This document shows, piece after piece, positions 48,537-60,564 of a stretch of DNA of 64,000 bases (positions within the stretch are counted from its first letter, which is position 1; every line of letters begins with the position of its first letter). The notes beneath the pieces are model-generated. The model was given only the letters and a program-made list of their open reading frames with translations, did no database searches and was not told the DNA's origin. The DNA is from Megalonaias nervosa (Eukaryota > Mollusca > Bivalvia > Unionida > Unionidae): positions 62,001 to 126,000 of the forward strand of contig JAECUM010091496.1 in the NCBI GenBank assembly GCA_016617855.1, written 5' to 3'. A program made the translations under genes and the position numbers.

Positions 48537-49995
48537 CAGGGGTCACGCTACCAGGCGAAGTGGGCGAAAAAGTCGCCTGAGAAACGTAAACTTCGCCTTC
48601 TTCTGTTAGAAAAGCGAAAACGACTTCGCCCTCTGATTTTTCGGACGTAAAATGACTGTAGATTACGACTTTGAGATGCCCCCTCGCTGTAGCCAGTAAG
48701 TTCTGTCACTGTTGTAACCCAAGGCCAAATGTATTTACGTGGTGTTGATACCAATCAGCTTACGGCAACAAAGAAATTCTTGCACATTCACATGCAAGTT
48801 TAATAGCTAACTGACCATTAACCCTTTCCGGGGCAAGATATCACTGCTTGATTTCATGAAGTTGGGTACAATGTGCTATGATGAAAATATACCAAATTCT
48901 GTTTCGAAATTTAAACATCAATATGCAAATAGTAATTTGCTTTTAAAAAATATGATTGGTGAAGAGTGTTTTCTAATTTATTTCTTTTTTTTAATAAATG
49001 GAGATTTTAACGGCCGTATTTGCGCATTTTCTGTATAAAAGCAGTTTGAAACCGTAAATGAACTTGTAATGGCGGACATCGCTGCATATATGAAAAATAT
49101 ATAGAGTAATGAAGCAAATACTATTTAACCAATGGATATCGTTATTACCAGTAGGTAGACATATAATACAACCATAAATATGCAGTCCTATTAATACATT
49201 TTTGTAACGAAGCAAGAAAGTGAGTAGTTATATTAAGAAAAGCCCTCTTTCTAAAAATAGATGCACTCGCACTGTGCAATATGAATTCTTGGATTTTCGG
49301 TTTGGGGAAAAAGGGTCCAGCTTAGTTATATATCGACTTTAGTGCTTCAGTGTGTTGTCTATGAATAGTTACAGTAATGTTTTATCGGGAACAATGAAAT
49401 CAGGATGAAGAGTATGGTTTGAAATCACTTGTGCATTTATTCCTATGTACATGTATTAGGGGTTGTTTCAAAGAATTCTAGAAATCTTTCTGACTGCAAT
49501 TTTATGCAAAACTTGTAGAAAATAAAATAATTAAGTGGTAGTTTATTAAGCATTTTTACCAACTTGCAATTACAAGACTCTAATCTTGTTACTGCTATCA
49601 GTTAAAATTAATTACAATGTATAGCTTCTGATGTGCTTTTTAAGTCATATGGCCAAAACACACTGCATTTACTTCAGTTCAAACACACATATACTACAAG
49701 TATGAATAGAATGGGTATGAATATAAAAATTTTTATACGCATACAAAATATGTTGATACTAACATATAACATATTTTTCAACTTGAAAATAAGGCATTGC
49801 TTAAAACTGTTAAAAGCATACTGAGAAATAGAGCACATCATTACAATAAGATAATGCAGCTATCTCTCTCTCTCTCTCTCTCTATTGTGTTTCTTGCGTT
49901 GGTCTCACTTCTCCCTGTTTAGCTCCCACTTCTCCCTGTTTTGACCAAAAGGAGAAGTCACTTCTCCCTAAAATTTAAGCCTAGCTTGACCCCTG
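48537..49995. mobile_element. CAGGGG-terminated DNA transposon with 5-bp target duplication
   Basis: The left end CAGGGGTCACGCTA and the complemented right end CAGGGGTCAAGCTA give 14-bp inverted termini with one mismatch. It is flanked by TTCCT at 48532-48536 and at 49996-50000. Subterminal repeats of CTTCTCCCT / GGCGAAGTG type lie at both ends, and a (CT)n tract at 49863-49882. No transposase recognised. hAT-type CAG ends, but the duplication is 5 bp rather than the usual 8. Confidence 0.82.
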
Positions 49996-50868
49996 TTCCT
50001 GTGCATTTTCGATTGGTCAAATAAAATGAATTTTGAGAACGGTAATGACCACAAGAACATATGCTCCTATTGGCATGCCTTTGAATTTTTTTAAATTGTA
50101 CTTCCCTTGCTTGATTTGATACAAAAGACATATTCAAAGTGATAAAATAACACAGGTCTCTTTTAATTGATTTTTTTAATGCAACAAACACTTCCCCAAG
50201 TTGTTGATGAAAACAAAGCCGGCATGTAATTAGGTTCTGACAGAAGTACTCACGGGTTTCGATGTGACAGTCGATTGACACTTTTCGTGTTTTCATAGAA
50301 GAGAATATGTTGTGATTATAGTGTTTACACTGAAGCGAAATTAAAGGATTAGAACGTGAATTTCACATAGCAAGACATTTAATTGGTGTTTATTTCATTC
50401 TCTGTTGCCACCTGTTAGCATTTACCAGAATTTTTCGTTGATTGCTGTTTCACCAGACTGTTCATTTACAGTGTATTGACAACTATTTCTCTCCAAAAAA
50501 ACCTAACATAATATGTGATATCTTATTAGAACTTGCAAATTTCACAATATGGATTCTATCATTACAGGCATTAATCACCATTTTCGATGATAGAACGAGC
50601 TATGTATCAAGGTTCAATTTACCAATTCTTATTGCGATTTTTTTCACATTCGGCACATTTTAAAATATATTTTCTTTGGAAAAAAATCGGGATCCATGCC
50701 GGACACCGTGTTATAAGCAGGTTCGCGAGTTATCCGGGCGTGAGTTATCGAGGGAGTGGTGTATTTTGTGTCATTCATAAGACATCTTCCTATGTACTTT
50801 TAATTATTATCATATGTATATCTGACTAATATGTAAAAGAAATCTTTATTTTTCTTTATTAGGGGAAG

Positions 50869-51386
50869 TGTTACATATACTTAATTTGTTTTGTGTATTT
50901 GACAGTTGGCCATGACTGTTGTAAATTTCTGGTTTACATGACTTTTTGTCATGTTTGTAAGTGTTTACTGATATCTGAGATCAAGGTCTAGCCTTATTTA
51001 CAAACTATGATGGTAAAACAGTTATTCAGTCAAAATCAATCTGATCTAAGTATATTTTGACTGGCGCAGTTGACTAGAAGACACATGAGGTCAAATTAAA
51101 GAGCAGTTAAACGAGATATTTTAGCAACCCCAGTGCAGGGCATATATCCCCTAGAATTGTCAGTTTTACATGGTTACTGCACTTTTTACATATGTTAGTA
51201 ACTTTCTGTATTAAAGAGTGCTATAAAATATATATGAAATAAAAGCCAATAAAATTATCTTTCTAAATATGTATTACTTGTTAGTGTTATTTATTTGGAT
51301 TTACACTTTATCACAGGTTGAAAAGTAAATTACAGGTAATTTACGCTTACTGCGCAAATCAATATTGCAGTGTTCCATGTGTAACA
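50869..51386 (+). mobile_element. 3' LTR of the second gypsy element, 518 bp
   Basis: It is directly preceded by a polypurine tract (AGGGGAAG, 50861-50868). It begins TGTTACATATACTTAATTT and ends GTAACA, with inverted TGTTAC/GTAACA ends. Two AATAAA-type signals (about 51238-51255) and a TATAAAATATAT stretch lie in the second half. The start resembles TGTTATGTATATTTAATTT of the solo LTR at 40157. The 5' LTR is not in the window. Confidence 0.72.
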
Positions 51387-53277
51387 TGTGGTTCATTTGG
51401 AAAATTATGTGACCATGGTAATTAATGACTATGAATATTCATGAAATTTCCAGTCAATCAGAAAACTGAAGGATGGTTGGTGTGGAATTTGAAGAATTAA
51501 AATATCACAAACCATGCTCAAGATATATTCATGCAAATTCATGTGCCAGTCATACACGATCCTCAAAGTTTATAAACATTCTTGACATGTCATTAGATTG
51601 TACGTATTCTCATCTTTAATTTCATGTATAAAACGTCTGTCACAAAGGAGATTTAGTGTGTCAGATTTTGCTTTAATGGTAAGAAACTTTAGAGTTTTTG
51701 TACTTCACTGAGCATGTAGTATGGATGCCATCTTGAATATTTTACAATGTTAGTAAACATGTTTGTTACCATTAGTTTAATGCCATATCAATTAGTAAAT
51801 GTCCATAATATAGTGTCTAGGACTTACGGCTAACAAATGCAGGGTTCTAAATCAAGTTTTAGCATTTATTCTTATACTTTAAAAGTGATTGTCTTTAGAG
51901 AATTTGTTGAGACGTTCGTTCTTCATAACCATGCGAAATCAGTTAACATCAAATTTAGTTTTCTCTTTATTTAAACAATACCAAAAAAGTTCTTTTAAAT
52001 GATGTGTGAAGAAGTACTTTACAGACTAAGATGTGTTTCATGAACAATGAAAACAATTTACAACTCAATTATTTCAACCGAATGGTGACATTTATTTTGA
52101 AGTAGGAAGTAAAATGAGATTTTCCAATTACCATGACAATAATTAAACTTGAAATCTGATGCATAATCCATATGATTAGTAAAGCCTTGAACTTGATATA
52201 TAGTTAACAGCATAACATTATTAAAATTTCTATTTGAATGGTTTTTGCTGTGGAAAAATTTTTTTTTTTTAAATCTAACACGGTATATTAACATGTTGCT
52301 GTTTGTGTTAGCACAAAAAACATTAAAAACAAAATTAAAATATTGGTGAGATTTTTCTTGAAATAACTTTCCTTGTTGTAAAAGTACATCTTTAACGATT
52401 GCAAATATGAGTCCAGCATTTTGTTTTAAATAAAGCTGGAAAGTTTTATGAATTTATCATTAAAAATAACAAAATTACATCAATTTATCTCCAATTTCCT
52501 TTTTTCTGGTGACTTGGATTTATCGTGTGTGACAAATATTATTATAAGGGAAAAGTGGGCAGACAGACAGAAAATTTGCAACTTTAAAATGTCATAAGTT
52601 TACTTCTAGTGGAGATATTTTCAAAATTTAAACTGTTCTATGCTGCTTGAGATAAGATCTATCATTTAACAATGTTTTCAAAGCATTAAATGAAATGAAA
52701 AATCAGCTAGGGTTGCTAGATATTTGATGCCCCACCACACAGATGTATAAAAGTAACTGGAGATACATATAAACAGCTCTAAATTGCATACAGACTTTAT
52801 GATATTTGAAAGTGCACCTAAAATCAGGAAAGGAAGAGGCAGATTCCTAAATAAAATAAAGGACACCCTATTATGTGTTCCAAATGGAAAGAAGTGATAA
52901 TGGCAGCTATACAAAACTCTGCACGTGTCTATTTAGACCTTGTCTTAATGTAGCTATGATATCGTAGCCTTAATGTGGTTAAGGCTATGGTTTCATCCTA
53001 TACCTTGAGATGAAGCAAATAAAGCTATTGCCACAGTCAAAATGATGACTATAGTTAAAATCTATTACCTAAGTTTAAGTTACGTTTTTCAGCTAGAAAA
53101 TCGTACAATTTTAAAAATTATAAGAAATAATATAAAGGATGCTGATTAAGATATGAAATATATCATAAAATTATGTTTCATATAACTTTCCACAAATTAT
53201 AATAACAAAATAAGCACATCTGAATATCAGTAATGACAGATCAATAAAACTTTATATTTTGTGCATCATACTAAATG
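51387..53277. other. Non-coding stretch
   Basis: No gene or clear repeat recognised. Confidence 0.55.
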
Positions 53278-53706
53278 TAGTCCCGAGTTTCCTCTGACCC
53301 TTGCCACCCCATTTTTGATATTTGGATATTTTTGTTGGGGTGTAGGGTCAGAGTCCACTGCCTATCGAAAAGTTGGAATTCGCAGACACCATTTGGTGTC
53401 GGCATAGGGTAGCCGCTTACTAGCCAGCCTAGCAAACTTTAACAACCTTTTATCGAGATATACCTGCATGAAATCGACAGGAATATGATTTATTTTCTCA
53501 GAAATAGTAAGTGTAGCATTTTTTATATCTTTAATCCGCTGACAGATGAGATGCAACTACAGCGTTAATGAAATTTGACCTGGAACTCGCCATTTTGCAT
53601 TCCAAGTCACATGACTACACAAATCTCGGAACCTAATGTCGATAACATCAGAGGGCCAATAGTCACATGATATCAACAATAAACCAGTTTGAAAGTTGCT
53701 GTGCAT
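53278..53706 (+). repeat. Left long terminal inverted repeat
   Basis: Complementary to the right repeat throughout. Examples are GGGGTGTAGGGTCAGAGTCC, TATACCTGCATGAAAT, ACCTGGAACTCGCCATTT and TCACATGATATCAACAAT. About 10-15% diverged from it. Confidence 0.93.
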
Positions 53707-53804
53707 ACAATTCGAAAATATTAATTAAAGGTCACATAATACTTTTACATAAATATAATACATACTTAATTTTCAATATACAGTGCAATCCCGCTATACA
53801 GCGC

Positions 53805-54110
53805 CCCGCGATAACACGAATTCGGATATAATGCAATCGTGGCGTGGCTCCCAAAATTTAATGTATTCATTCGCACACGAAAAAATATTTTTTTTAAAAT
53901 GTACTTGAAATAGTGTATAAAAAATTTATTACCATTTTGGGGAATAGATCGCGTATGAATTCAAATATAATACGATCGTGGCATGGTTCCTGAAATTTTA
54001 AATACATGTATTTTTCTTGTACCCGGAAAAATATTTTTTTAAAGTACAAGAAATAGTGTGTAAAACGTTTATTATCATTTTGGGGAAGAGTTTGCGTATG
54101 AATTCGATTT
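53805..54110. repeat. Two-unit tandem duplication, about 150 bp each
   Basis: AATTCGGATATAATGCAATC ... CATTTTGGGGAATAG and AATTCAAATATAATACGATC ... CATTTTGGGGAAGAG, with about 80% identity. Inside the pogo-like element. Confidence 0.88.
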
Positions 54111-54957
54111 AACAATTTCACCAGGTTCTTGAAGTGTTATGCCAAAATAAACATTATCAGAAATGTTACTTATTACTGATCCATCAGTAAAGCCAGTAAG
54201 TTGTCTCTGATTGTCTTCAATTAATTCTGTATACAATCGTTGCTCAAACAATAGCCGATATGTGTTTCTTCTTTAACTGCAAACACAACCAAGCAGCTGA
54301 CAATGCGGTGGATAAAAAAGATTCTCACAATTTAATAAACATAAAAAAATGAAAGCCGCCAACATGTTTGCTGGGCTTGGCGGTGTTATTAGATGCAATC
54401 AGTTGACCAGTAAATAATGTCCATTTTATTAACTGGAAATTGAAAGTGTATGAAACTATACATGCGTTCAGCTTAAAAAACTTTATAAAAGTTACTCGTG
54501 ACCATCGCAGGCCCACTGCACTTAGTTCTCGGGTTTTCCATGTGTCTGGTGTTTACTTATGAACTCGTTGTTAATTTCCTGTTTCTTATTTAAAAAAATA
54601 CGTTACCGTTATGGAAAAGCAAGTTCACAAATGCAAGTTGTTCTCTGCATTTTGCGCAATGATTAGTATAGTAGTTTTCACATGTTTCTTTTGATATTCA
54701 CATAATCTGAAGTAAAAGTTACATGCTCAATGAAAGCATGTGTTGATTGTTAATTATTCTTGCTGTAGTCGTTCAAACGAATAGGCGTACAAGTGTTAAT
54801 TATTGGAAATTTACAATGGATAAATGTACACGGAAACGCATATGAGAAAATTTTAGCAGTATGAAATTTGTACAGACACTGTTCATAGACCCTGGAACAT
54901 AATGAACCGTACATGTGCTTCGTCTTTCTTAACCTAATTTTGCTGTTAATTTTTCCC

Positions 54958-55283
54958 ATTGAATTCAGATACATAATGATCTGTGACAAAATTATTGAAT
55001 AGTTTAAATATGTATGCAATTTTTGCAATGGAATTACATGTATTATGGATTAACTGCATGCCCTGACGGTACGATATCAGACGGCAAGTAAACGGTGTTA
55101 ATACTCTGTTCATGCTTTATATTAGACGTTGAATTCAGACACAATGATCTGTGACAAAATTACTGAATATTTTAAATATGTGTGCAATTTTTCAATGGAA
55201 TTACCTGCATTATGAATGAGCTGCAGGCCACGACGGCACAATAGTAAACAGTGTTGGTACCCTATTCATGATATACATTAGAC
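54958..55283. repeat. Two-unit tandem duplication, about 160 bp each
   Basis: Both units share GAATTCAGA-ACA-AATGATC, TGTGACAAAATTAYTGAATA and GCAATTTTT-CAATGGAATTAC, and end in ACATTAGAC / ATATTAGAC. Inside the pogo-like element. Confidence 0.88.
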
Positions 55284-55936
55284 ATGAATACATGTATATG
55301 TGTCAATGCCTTGTTCTCTGAAAAAAGTAAAATACTGCAAAACCCCACATTAACACAACCCCGCTATTAACACGATCCAATTTTTTGGACCCCAATTATC
55401 GCATTATAGTGGGGTTCCACTGTATTTATTCTGAGAACAACGACTAGAAACCTTTCGGTATCGCTGCAAGGTGGAGAAAACCAGATTCATGAAGTACTAA
55501 GCATGTGTCGGCAATGTATTTTGTTGGTATCATGTGAATATCGCATTGACCTGTGCTCTCCGCTTGTTGAATCTGTTTTTTTTCCAAGTTTCTGCAACAT
55601 TTACAGATTTCTGGTTGTTGTTTCCAGAATAAATATTTTTAGAAGTTTATGTTCTTTTATTTTTCGATAAATATTATGTGACTTTCATTTATATGTTCGA
55701 TTTGTTTTCCTACAGCAATAGCAGAAATGGTTAATTGTTGATATCACGTGACAATTTGAACTCTGAAGTTATTGACATGTGGATCGCGAGATTTGTGTAG
55801 TCATGTGACTCGGAATCAAATGGCGAGTTCCAGGTCAAATTTCATCAACGCTATAGTTTCGGCTACTCTATCAGTGGATTAAAGATATAACAAATACTAC
55901 GCTCACTATTTCTGAGAAAAATAAATCATATTCCTG

Positions 55937-57316
55937 CAGTGTTTTATCTACCCATGCGTCATGTGTCAAATACGCAGAATTTTCCGATTTGACACACAAA
56001 AGTCGTTGACGGTACGTAAATTGACGCATCCAATGTTATGTTTGTGCTAATTAACACAACAGTGTGGAGCCTGGAACTGACCTTATGCGACCTGTAACTG
56101 TCACATCGTTTGTAGCAATAGGATGTTAGAACCATAAATCACCACACATGAGAAAGAGGCGAAAAATAAACGCGTGATTTTACAGTGATTCTCACGAGAA
56201 ACTATTATTTTATGCACATCCTTGTCACGCAAAGAAGCAACAATTTCCATTCGCTCAATTGTATGCCTTGCGTTGTTCCAAGATACTATCAGCGTTCGAA
56301 TAAAAATTGCGTCCAAGGTAAAAAAATTAAAATAGATCCGAAAGAAACGAAATTATCATTTGGACCGTGTTTTTACAACCGACCGTCGATAAAAGTATTG
56401 TTATCGAACCAGTGAAGCCTTCATCATCCAAAAGTGTGGTAACGGTTACTCGTAAGATAAAACGTAATTTTGTGCAGCAATGGTTGAAAACATATAGCTG
56501 GCTACGTTTTCAAAAAGATGTTAAGTCGAGAGAAGAATGTGACAGTGAAGACGCCTTTATGTTTTGCCATATATGTACAGAGGCTAAAATAACCCTTGAT
56601 GACCAAATGTGCAAAAAACAATAACTTTCAGAACAGTACACTGGGAAGGCATGCTGGGTTGCCTAAACACAAACTGCTGATTGAAGGTTCACAACACCAG
56701 GCAGATTTTAATGCAGTTTTACAAATAAGACATAGCAGCGAAAGTGCTACTTAAGTGTGTACATTGGCTGAGTGTTAAAGACATCCCTTTTTTAAAATAC
56801 AAATCTCTTCTTAATTTAATATTCGACTTAATGGCTAAAGAATTTGATGCTATTGGCATTTTGAAGAATTCCGCCACTCACTATGACTTGGCTACTACCT
56901 GTTCAGAGGTACTGGAGAGCCTATCAAACGTTGTTGAGGATAGTCTTATACGTGACCTGCAGAATGCGTCATTTGTGACAGCAATGGCAGATGAAAGTAC
57001 TCACATAGCCAACAATAAATGCCTTGTCATATATGCTCAGATTATTTCTGATGATATGAAACCATAAGCAAGATTTTTAACAAATACAGAATGTTCAGAT
57101 GCTTCTGGCAAAGGAACTGCCTTATTGGCTTTAGTCACATTATATAACTTAAACTAATATTTTTGTTGTGTATTTAAACAATATAATTATTTTTTAAAAA
57201 CTACTTAAGACTGATCATCGGCTTAAATAGGACTCATATGTTTGGATTTTGACTCACTGTTTTTTGCCTTGATGAGTCAAATGACTTACATGAAGCCATT
57301 TGTAGATAAAACACTG
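55937..57316 (+). mobile_element. hAT transposon remnant, 1380 bp, 6-bp target duplication
   Basis: Inverted termini CAGTGTTTTATCTAC (15 bp identical) at both ends. Direct flanks TTCCTG at 55931-55936 and 57317-57322. It carries the N-terminal half of a hAT transposase; the C-terminal dimerisation half is deleted. It lies in the right inverted repeat of the larger element and splits it. Confidence 0.9.
56185..57130 (+). pseudogene. hAT transposase, ZNF862/KIAA1586-like, truncated
   Basis: A TTF/BED-like zinc-binding segment (FVQQWLKTYSWLRFQKDV ... FMFCHICTEA, about 56470-56590) is followed, in another frame, by STLGRHAGLPKHK (about 56637-56675). After a further frame change comes the start of the RNase H-like core (NASFVTAMADESTHIANNK, with the first catalytic Asp in ADEST, about 56960-57020). 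Frame changes occur near 56400, 56620 and 56730. Sequence after the first catalytic region is missing. This family has been domesticated in vertebrates as ZNF862 and similar proteins; this copy is a plain transposon relic. Confidence 0.82.
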
Positions 57317-57521
57317 TTCCTGTCAATTTCATGCAGGTATATCTCGATGAAAGGTCGTTAAAGTTTGCTAGGCCAGCTAGTAAGCGGCTACCCTATGCCG
57401 ACACGAAATGGTGTCAGCGAATTCCAACTTTTCAATAGGCAATGGACTCTGACCCTACACCCCAACATAAATATCCAAATATCAAAAATGGGGTGGCAAG
57501 GGTCAGAGGAAACTCGGACTA

Positions 57522-58366
57522 ACTAAATGGTGTTACGTATGAAGTCATCATCTGCGAATCTTGTGACTAACACATACTGAATAGCAGACTGGATGCTTAT
57601 GGTGGGAAATTGATTTGCCCCACCATAATAGCTGATAAGATTTTTATCAGAATTTAATGATTGGAAAAAGTGAGAATTAGTGAAATGCCGTTTTTTTTTA
57701 ATGGTATTCATTTTTGTTTCTTTTCACAAATGATCGTAAAAGGACTTTCGATAGATATTTATTTCTACATTACTCGATTTTGATCAGTGCAAACAGATAT
57801 TGTGGTTGTGGCGTCTATGGCAGACGCCTTTATTGAGAAACGTGGGTTTATGACTGCGCCAAAATAGGGACGGGACGATTGTATGTACGGAACAAGTTCA
57901 AAAATCTTTTCTTTTTTATAGTAAGCTGAAAAAGCGGTCTGTGTAAATCACATCCGACTACTCCGTTGATACACGGCTTATGTTAGTACCCAGCCACTAA
58001 GTAGGGGTACTAATATTAGTACTAAGGTCAATGCAGTTCCGAGTTTAATCTTTGCAGGGTCAACCGTCTCGAAAATAGGTGACTGAAATATTTATTTGCA
58101 GAATAGTAGTAAATCTTCGCTAATTTTCTCATATTAAAGCTGAATAGAACCTTAATGAACACCAATAAATTATAAATGTCTTTGCAGACAAAGTTTGAAG
58201 TAAATACTAGATGTTTCCTGCTTAGTTTAGACGTTCAGCTATGCTAGTTCTTCTTCGACATGCTCCTCAAGTACTCTGATTGATGACGTTGTGGCTCGAC
58301 TACGAGATAGGTAAAATAAGTGACCGAGCCTATACGTGAGCAAGCTTGACATCTTGAGTTAAAAAA

Positions 58367-58406
<40 letters not shown>

Positions 58407-59439
58407 GATACATGTAGACACATTTTAATTTAGGGTCAGAATTAATTTAAATACCAAAAATATTAGCTTGCTGGAGCGATTTTACCGACTATAAACAATG
58501 ATAAAATAATTAAATTAATCAGTCGGGCATGCATACCAACATCATTTGTTATTTTGCATCTTGTTAACGAGTTTTAAAATCACATTTATATGTCTAAAAT
58601 TAATCTTTGCACATCATCCAACAATTTATCATTTCTAATTAAACTCAATGCTGTATAAATGAATGTATATGAATAGATTATATTATACATTATCATGTGA
58701 GTAGTATAGAGCAACACTTAGGAGTAATGCTAGAATGACAATTTGAGGTTTTAATTTCCGATAAGGTTTCGATCCCCCCCCCCATGACTTTACCACCGCG
58801 GCAAACGAAATTGCAGCGCGAGGGATTTTTCCTAGGCACACAAATTTCTTTGCCTAGCCGGCGTGTAAAAAGGAAAATGAATACATTGGCAAGCGACAAA
58901 ACTCAAAGCCCGTCTGAACTTCCTCGCCATACATCACAGGTAATTGCGAGGTGAAGCAAAGTGAAGCCAAACACCCACTCACGGAGTAGATTACACAAGT
59001 ATTGCACAAAGCGTGAATTCCGGGTCACGAAGTAAGGTTATATTTCGCAAATTCTCGTACAGCATCGCCTCTCTTAGTCGCGAGGCTTACAACGTCTATA
59101 AATATAAGATGAAGTACCGTGGATTTATGATTTTAGTTATTGATTCTTTGATCCACATCGGAAACAGGTACCAGCGGTTGCAAGTCTGTTACAACGCATC
59201 CGAACACGAGCTGGATTTGCTGTATGAGTTTTCATGCGGCATCACAATAATATGAATGCATGACAATACCTTTACACAGCAATTGACATTCAGTACGTCA
59301 TTGTCGAGAAGGTTTTCCATCATTGACTTTTGTGCATCTTTGAAGCCTCAACCACCCAAGAACAGATCCATATTTTCAAACTCGGTTCTCGCGGATAATT
59401 GACCATGCCCGACTGAGGGAAACCAAACTGTTGCTGAAT
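57522..59439. other. Non-coding stretch before the Polinton-like region
   Basis: Contains (TAAA)n at 58361-58404 and a C9 run near 58776. An open plus-strand frame of 80 codons at 59013 has no recognised domain; it may already belong to the Polinton-like element, whose left end I could not locate. Confidence 0.5.
58361..58404. repeat. (TAAA)n microsatellite
   Basis: About 11 TAAA units. Confidence 0.97.
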
Positions 59440-59748
59440 CTGATCGTGTTATGGTTAATATAGGATCAGATTACGTGACTGCACCGTCTAGTACTGTCCC
59501 ACGATAGACGAAGACCCCACCAGCGACGAGCTGTTGATGATATTTCGTGGGATTGATGCAAATGGTCTTGCAAACATTCATTGGACCTGGTGTGCTGCTG
59601 ATCACTTGAACATGAGTTTCAGCAAATGTTTGCATAAGTCATCCAGGATCAGCATAGTTTCCTCACGATCGACTTGACCGGACGAGGATCTGCTTCCGAT
59701 AAACGTCTTGCGAGGCTTAAGACAAAGAAATTTAACCACGATATACAT
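59440..59748 (-). pseudogene. Unidentified Polinton-linked coding remnant
   Basis: A minus-strand frame starts at ATG 59746-59748, runs through SSGQVDREETMLILDDL and stops near 59592. An overlapping frame then reads TPGPMNVCKTICINPTKY and VAGGVFVYRGTVLDGAV. Composition looks coding, but I recognise no family. LILDD could be a Walker B, which alone is not enough to call the packaging ATPase. The neighbouring plus-strand gene starts only 5 bp away. Confidence 0.35.
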
Positions 59749-59753
59749 ATATA

Positions 59754-60100
59754 ATGACCAAATCTGCCAGCGATGCCATTGCAGATGCTTCTAACCGATT
59801 CTGCAAAGCTGCCCGCGAACAAATGGAACTTCTCCGCGATTACATAGAATTTCGCTAACGCGTCAAAGATATGCTTGCGTTGCGACAATCTGTACGAGAA
59901 GTCCTCAAAACGGGTTTCTAACAAACGTTTTAGTCGCTGAATGAATCGACGAAATCCCGGAGGAGTTGAAGAAATTTGCAAAAACTATCGCCGAGATGAT
60001 GGTAACAGAAAAAGGAACCGGGATCGATTGTCAGCACGGCCGAAGCCCCGAGAGAAACATCGACTACCATCTAACGCTTGCCAGACATGATGGGAAGTAG
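59754..60100 (+). pseudogene. Unidentified small Polinton-linked gene (broken)
   Basis: The plus strand starts at ATG 59754 (TKSASDAIADASNRFCKAA), has stops at about 59856 and 59920, and resumes after a frame change (IPEELKKFAKTIAEMMV ... ERNIDYHLTLARHDGK), closing at 60098-60100. Helical and charged, no recognised domain. Coding-like because the open segments abut one another in one direction. Confidence 0.45.
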
Positions 60101-60109
60101 TGAAGGGGA

Positions 60110-60265
60110 GCAATATACGGACAATGGTTAATTAACATTACAGATAGGGTGTCGGCAATATACGGACAAGGAATATACGGACATAAAGGTTGCGCCTGTA
60201 TACGGACAAGGGAAATTGAACATAGGGAATGTATTGGGCCTGTATATGGACAATAGGAATTGAAC
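60110..60265. repeat. Degenerate tandem repeat around TATACGGACAAGG
   Basis: Four to five imperfect units of about 43 bp built around AATATACGGACAA / GTATACGGACAAGGG / GTATATGGACAATAGG. A GACATAGA-rich stretch follows at about 60375-60470. Confidence 0.72.
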
Positions 60266-60564
60266 AGGGGTGACGTCACGGTACTGGACACTGATAACAA
60301 TGTTGCAAGTGGCTGACCTCAATTGGGCGGAACAGTGTGGCAAGGGGTTGACCTGAATATGCGCTGTAGGGACAAATAGAGTCATAGATATAGAGACGTG
60401 GTTAGAGACAGGGTTAGAGACATAGACAGAGACATAGAATACATAGATTTATCGACATAAATCTATCACACAAACAGCTATACAACTGACTAAAAAAATT
60501 TTAGGCAAGAGAGAATAAGCACCTTTTCAAGATAGGTGAGGGGCCCAGAAAACGGCCTCTTTTG

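Larger units (their letters stand above)
47743..50761. mobile_element. Pogo/Tigger-like DNA transposon inserted in the gypsy 3' end
   Basis: Identical 20-bp termini CACCACTCCCTCGATAACTC in inverted orientation, continuing imperfectly inward (CGCGMAC...). They are flanked by TA at 47741-47742 and 50762-50763, the Tc1/mariner/pogo target duplication. The 'CCTCGATAACTCGCG' style termini resemble Tigger elements. The only coding remnant is a transposase tail at 48370-48536. A second element (48537-49995) is inserted inside. Full length 3019 bp, about 1.56 kb without the nested element. Confidence 0.88.
53781..55422. mobile_element. Pogo/Tigger-like non-autonomous element nested in the long-TIR element
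   Basis: The left end CAGTGCAATCCCGCTATA and the complemented right end CAGTGGAACCCCACTATA are imperfect inverted termini. They are flanked by TA (53779-53780, 55423-55424). 'CAGT-GAACCCCGCTAT' ends are typical of pogo/Tigger elements. No transposase seen. It carries two internal tandem duplications. Confidence 0.87.
53278..57521. mobile_element. 4.2-kb non-autonomous element with about 430-bp inverted repeats (Mutator-like?)
   Basis: The left inverted repeat (53278 to about 53706) is matched by a right one split into 55717-55936 and 57317-57521. The outer ends read TAGTCC(C)GAGTTTCCTCTG. A perfect 8-bp direct repeat ACTAAATG flanks it (53270-53277 and 57522-57529). Very long inverted repeats with an 8-10 bp duplication are typical of Mutator-like elements; P and hAT also give 8 bp, so the superfamily is inferred. 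No transposase of its own. Two other transposons are nested inside. Confidence 0.85.
55717..57521 (-). repeat. Right long terminal inverted repeat, split by the hAT insertion
   Basis: The inner part (55717-55936) pairs with about 53480-53706 and the outer part (57317-57521) with 53278-53490. The break is exactly at the hAT element with its TTCCTG duplication. Confidence 0.92.

Noticed and set aside
59595..59660. Polinton packaging ATPase, from LILDD as Walker B
   Set aside because: A single short motif without a Walker A or sensor motif; not enough to name it.
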